The notes under the pieces are model-generated. The model had not been told where the DNA came from, made no database searches, and worked only from the letters and a program-made list of their open reading frames with translations. A DNA stretch of 5,920 bases, taken from contig JAGGUS010000031.1 in the NCBI GenBank assembly GCA_021158375.1, positions 1 through 5,920 of the forward strand. Direction: 5' to 3'. Source of the DNA: Thermoprotei archaeon. GTDB taxonomy: Archaea; Thermoproteota; Thermoprotei; QMSL01; B3-G16. The stretch's first letter is position 1. The number at the start of each line of letters is the position of its first letter. The position numbers and the translations under genes were made by a program. Of the stretch, positions 4,260 to 5,920 are shown piece by piece.

Positions 4260-5920
4260 TTATGTCTTTCCAAACACGATTGACCTTGCCTCACCAGCTT
4301 GCATCATGTATAGTTTGTAGTATAGTCCTTTTCTCTTCATTAGTTCTTCGTGAGTACCTTCTTCAACAATCCTACCATTATCCAAAACAACAATACGATC
4401 AGCGAGCATAGCAGACGTGAATCTATGTGCTATTATTATTGCAGTCCTATTCTTAAGTAATTTTCTTATTGTTCTTACTATGAAGTTTTCCATCTCTGGA
4501 TCTACGTTTGACAGCGCCTCATCTAGTATTACTATAGGCGGGTTCTTTAGCATCACTCTTGCAATTGCAATTAGCTGTCTTTGACCAGCAGATAAGCTTA
4601 TTCCTCCCTCGCCTACTTCAGTATCATATCCATCAGGTAATGTCATAATATACTTATGAATGCCTAGCTCCTTACATATCCTTACTACATCCTCATCAGA
4701 AGCGCTAGGATTAGCTATTTTTATATTATCTCTCACGCTTCCTGTAAAGAGGTATGTCTCCTGAAGTACTAGCCCTATATTCTTTCTTAGTGAGCGTAAC
4801 TTTATCTTCCTTATGTCCATTCCATCAATTAGTACTTCTCCTTCAGTTGGTTCATAAAACCTACATATCAGGCTTACTAACGTGCTCTTCCCAGCTCCAG
4901 AAGGACCTACTATTGCTATTTTCTCTCCTGGCTTTATATGGAGATTGATGTTTTTAAGAGCTGTGACTCCGCCAGGATACTTGAAAGTAACGTTTCTAAA
5001 TTCTATTTCGCCCTTTACCTTATCTATTTCTATAGAGCCAGGATAATCTTCTTCTATAGGAATGTTCATTATTTCATTTATTCTATTTAATGCAACTATA
5101 GCCTCCTGGAAGCTGTTGTAGAACATTATTATAGTCCTGAGTGGAGCCATGAATGAAGTAGCATATGATGTAAACGCAACGAGGGTTCCTATAGTCATCG
5201 CTCCTGCTATAGTAAGGTAACCTCCGTAGGTTAAAAGTACGCCAAAACCTATTCCTGCCGCTAATTGCATTATGGCCATGTATATCATGAACATCCTCGT
5301 TACTTCCATCCTAGCCTTGTACTCGCTTATGCTAACCCTTCTGAATTCTCGTATAGCATCTTCTTCCCTACCGAAGGCCTGTATTTCATGAACTCCTGCT
5401 ACTGCCTCTTGAACTCTAACAGTGACATCTGATATTCTCTCTCGTACTCTTTTAAAAGCATGCATAAACTTAGGCATGAACTTCATTGTTATTATAAGCA
5501 TTAAAGGTATCGCTACCATATATGCTAATGTTAATTTAACACTTAATCTTAGCATTACTACTAAGGAACCAACTACGCTGATGATACTTCCTACGAGAGA
5601 CGTCAATTGCCCTATGAAGACATCCCTTACTGTCGCTGTATCATTTATTATCCTAGATATTACATCCCCTGTTTTGAATTCCTCAAAATAACGATATTGT
5701 ATCCTCTCTACATGTTCGAATGTATTCTTCCTAAGGATGTGTGCGTATTCCTGACCGACTTTTTCAATTACATATGAGCTTATTGCACTTGTAATCCACT
5801 GCATAACTACTAAAGCTCCATAAATTGTAGTAAGTCTTAAAAGCCCACTCCAGTTTTTCGTAGCTATGTACACGTCTATAGCTACCTTAAGTAAGTAAGG
5901 CAGTATTATTCCTATAACTG
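4260..5920 (-). CDS. ABC exporter half-transporter (fused membrane and ATPase domains), 5' end outside the window
   Basis: The reading frame stays open through the right edge. A GTG at 5871-5873 is internal: upstream codons encode VIGIILPYLLKVAID, the usual end of the first membrane helix of MsbA/Sav1866-type exporters. About 552 residues are visible; families of this kind have about 580-620, so most of helix 1 is missing. The membrane domain (to about codon 265 from 5873) has roughly five more helices. The ATPase domain has the A-loop Tyr in FKYP, Walker A GPSGAGKST (4881-4907), Q-loop Gln (4761-4763), an LSAGQ signature (4581-4595) in place of LSGGQ, Walker B VILDE with the catalytic Glu, D-loop SNVD and H-loop His in IIAHRF. 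The nucleotide site is therefore intact. Such proteins export lipids, drugs or peptides as homo- or heterodimers; the substrate cannot be read from sequence. A partner half-transporter, if any, would lie beyond the edge. Confidence 0.93.
   Translation of the reverse strand, partial: VIGIILPYLLKVAIDVYIATKNWSGLLRLTTIYGALVVMQWITSAISSYVIEKVGQEYAHILRKNTFEHVERIQYRYFEEFKTGDVISRIINDTATVRDVFIGQLTSLVGSIISVVGSLVVMLRLSVKLTLAYMVAIPLMLIITMKFMPKFMHAFKRVRERISDVTVRVQEAVAGVHEIQAFGREEDAIREFRRVSISEYKARMEVTRMFMIYMAIMQLAAGIGFGVLLTYGGYLTIAGAMTIGTLVAFTSYATSFMAPLRTIIMFYNSFQEAIVALNRINEIMNIPIEEDYPGSIEIDKVKGEIEFRNVTFKYPGGVTALKNINLHIKPGEKIAIVGPSGAGKSTLVSLICRFYEPTEGEVLIDGMDIRKIKLRSLRKNIGLVLQETYLFTGSVRDNIKIANPSASDEDVVRICKELGIHKYIMTLPDGYDTEVGEGGISLSAGQRQLIAIARVMLKNPPIVILDEALSNVDPEMENFIVRTIRKLLKNRTAIIIAHRFTSAMLADRIVVLDNGRIVEEGTHEELMKRKGLYYKLYMMQAGEARSIVFGKT

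Noticed and set aside
1..5920. CRISPR array, insertion sequence, integrase or toxin-antitoxin genes
   Set aside because: No regularly spaced repeats, transposase motifs, terminal inverted repeats or small paired genes were seen.

Overview
The window looks like chromosomal DNA of a thermophilic or hyperthermophilic archaeon, probably a thermoproteote (crenarchaeote). The evidence is archaeal TATA-type promoters, GGTGAT and GGAGGT Shine-Dalgarno sites, AGA/AGG arginine and ATA isoleucine codons, an ACT-V4R protein, a circularly permuted ribosome-assembly GTPase, and C/D box guide RNAs, which bacteria lack. By eye the G+C content is about 40%. I cannot name a genus.

Layout, left to right: (1) an ACT-V4R sensor-like protein on the plus strand (115-939) with its own promoter and a strong Shine-Dalgarno site. 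(2) A 194-base gap between convergent genes, holding a T-rich probable terminator and a candidate C/D box sRNA on the minus strand. (3) A minus-strand gene (1134-2375) for a nicotinamidase/isochorismatase-type hydrolase fused to a four-helix membrane domain. (4) A divergent intergenic region with the best C/D box sRNA of the window, which lies in the 5' leader of the hydrolase gene, plus promoters in both directions. (5) A plus-strand four-helix membrane protein of unknown function with an internal repeat (2570-3340). (6) A circularly permuted YlqF/RbgA-type GTPase (3391-4176), probably with a leaderless or near-leaderless mRNA. (7) A short convergent gap with a third C/D box sRNA candidate. 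(8) A minus-strand ABC exporter half-transporter whose N-terminus runs off the right edge (4260-5920).

Most genes appear to be single transcription units. The two membrane-protein genes are divergent and share a 194-base upstream region. The three guide RNA candidates, all on the minus strand and one in each large intergenic gap, are the structure most likely to be missed by a protein-centred annotation. They would guide 2'-O-methylation of rRNA or tRNA. I see no CRISPR array, insertion sequence, tRNA or rRNA gene, and no sign of recent transfer. No stretch over 300 bases lacks a gene.
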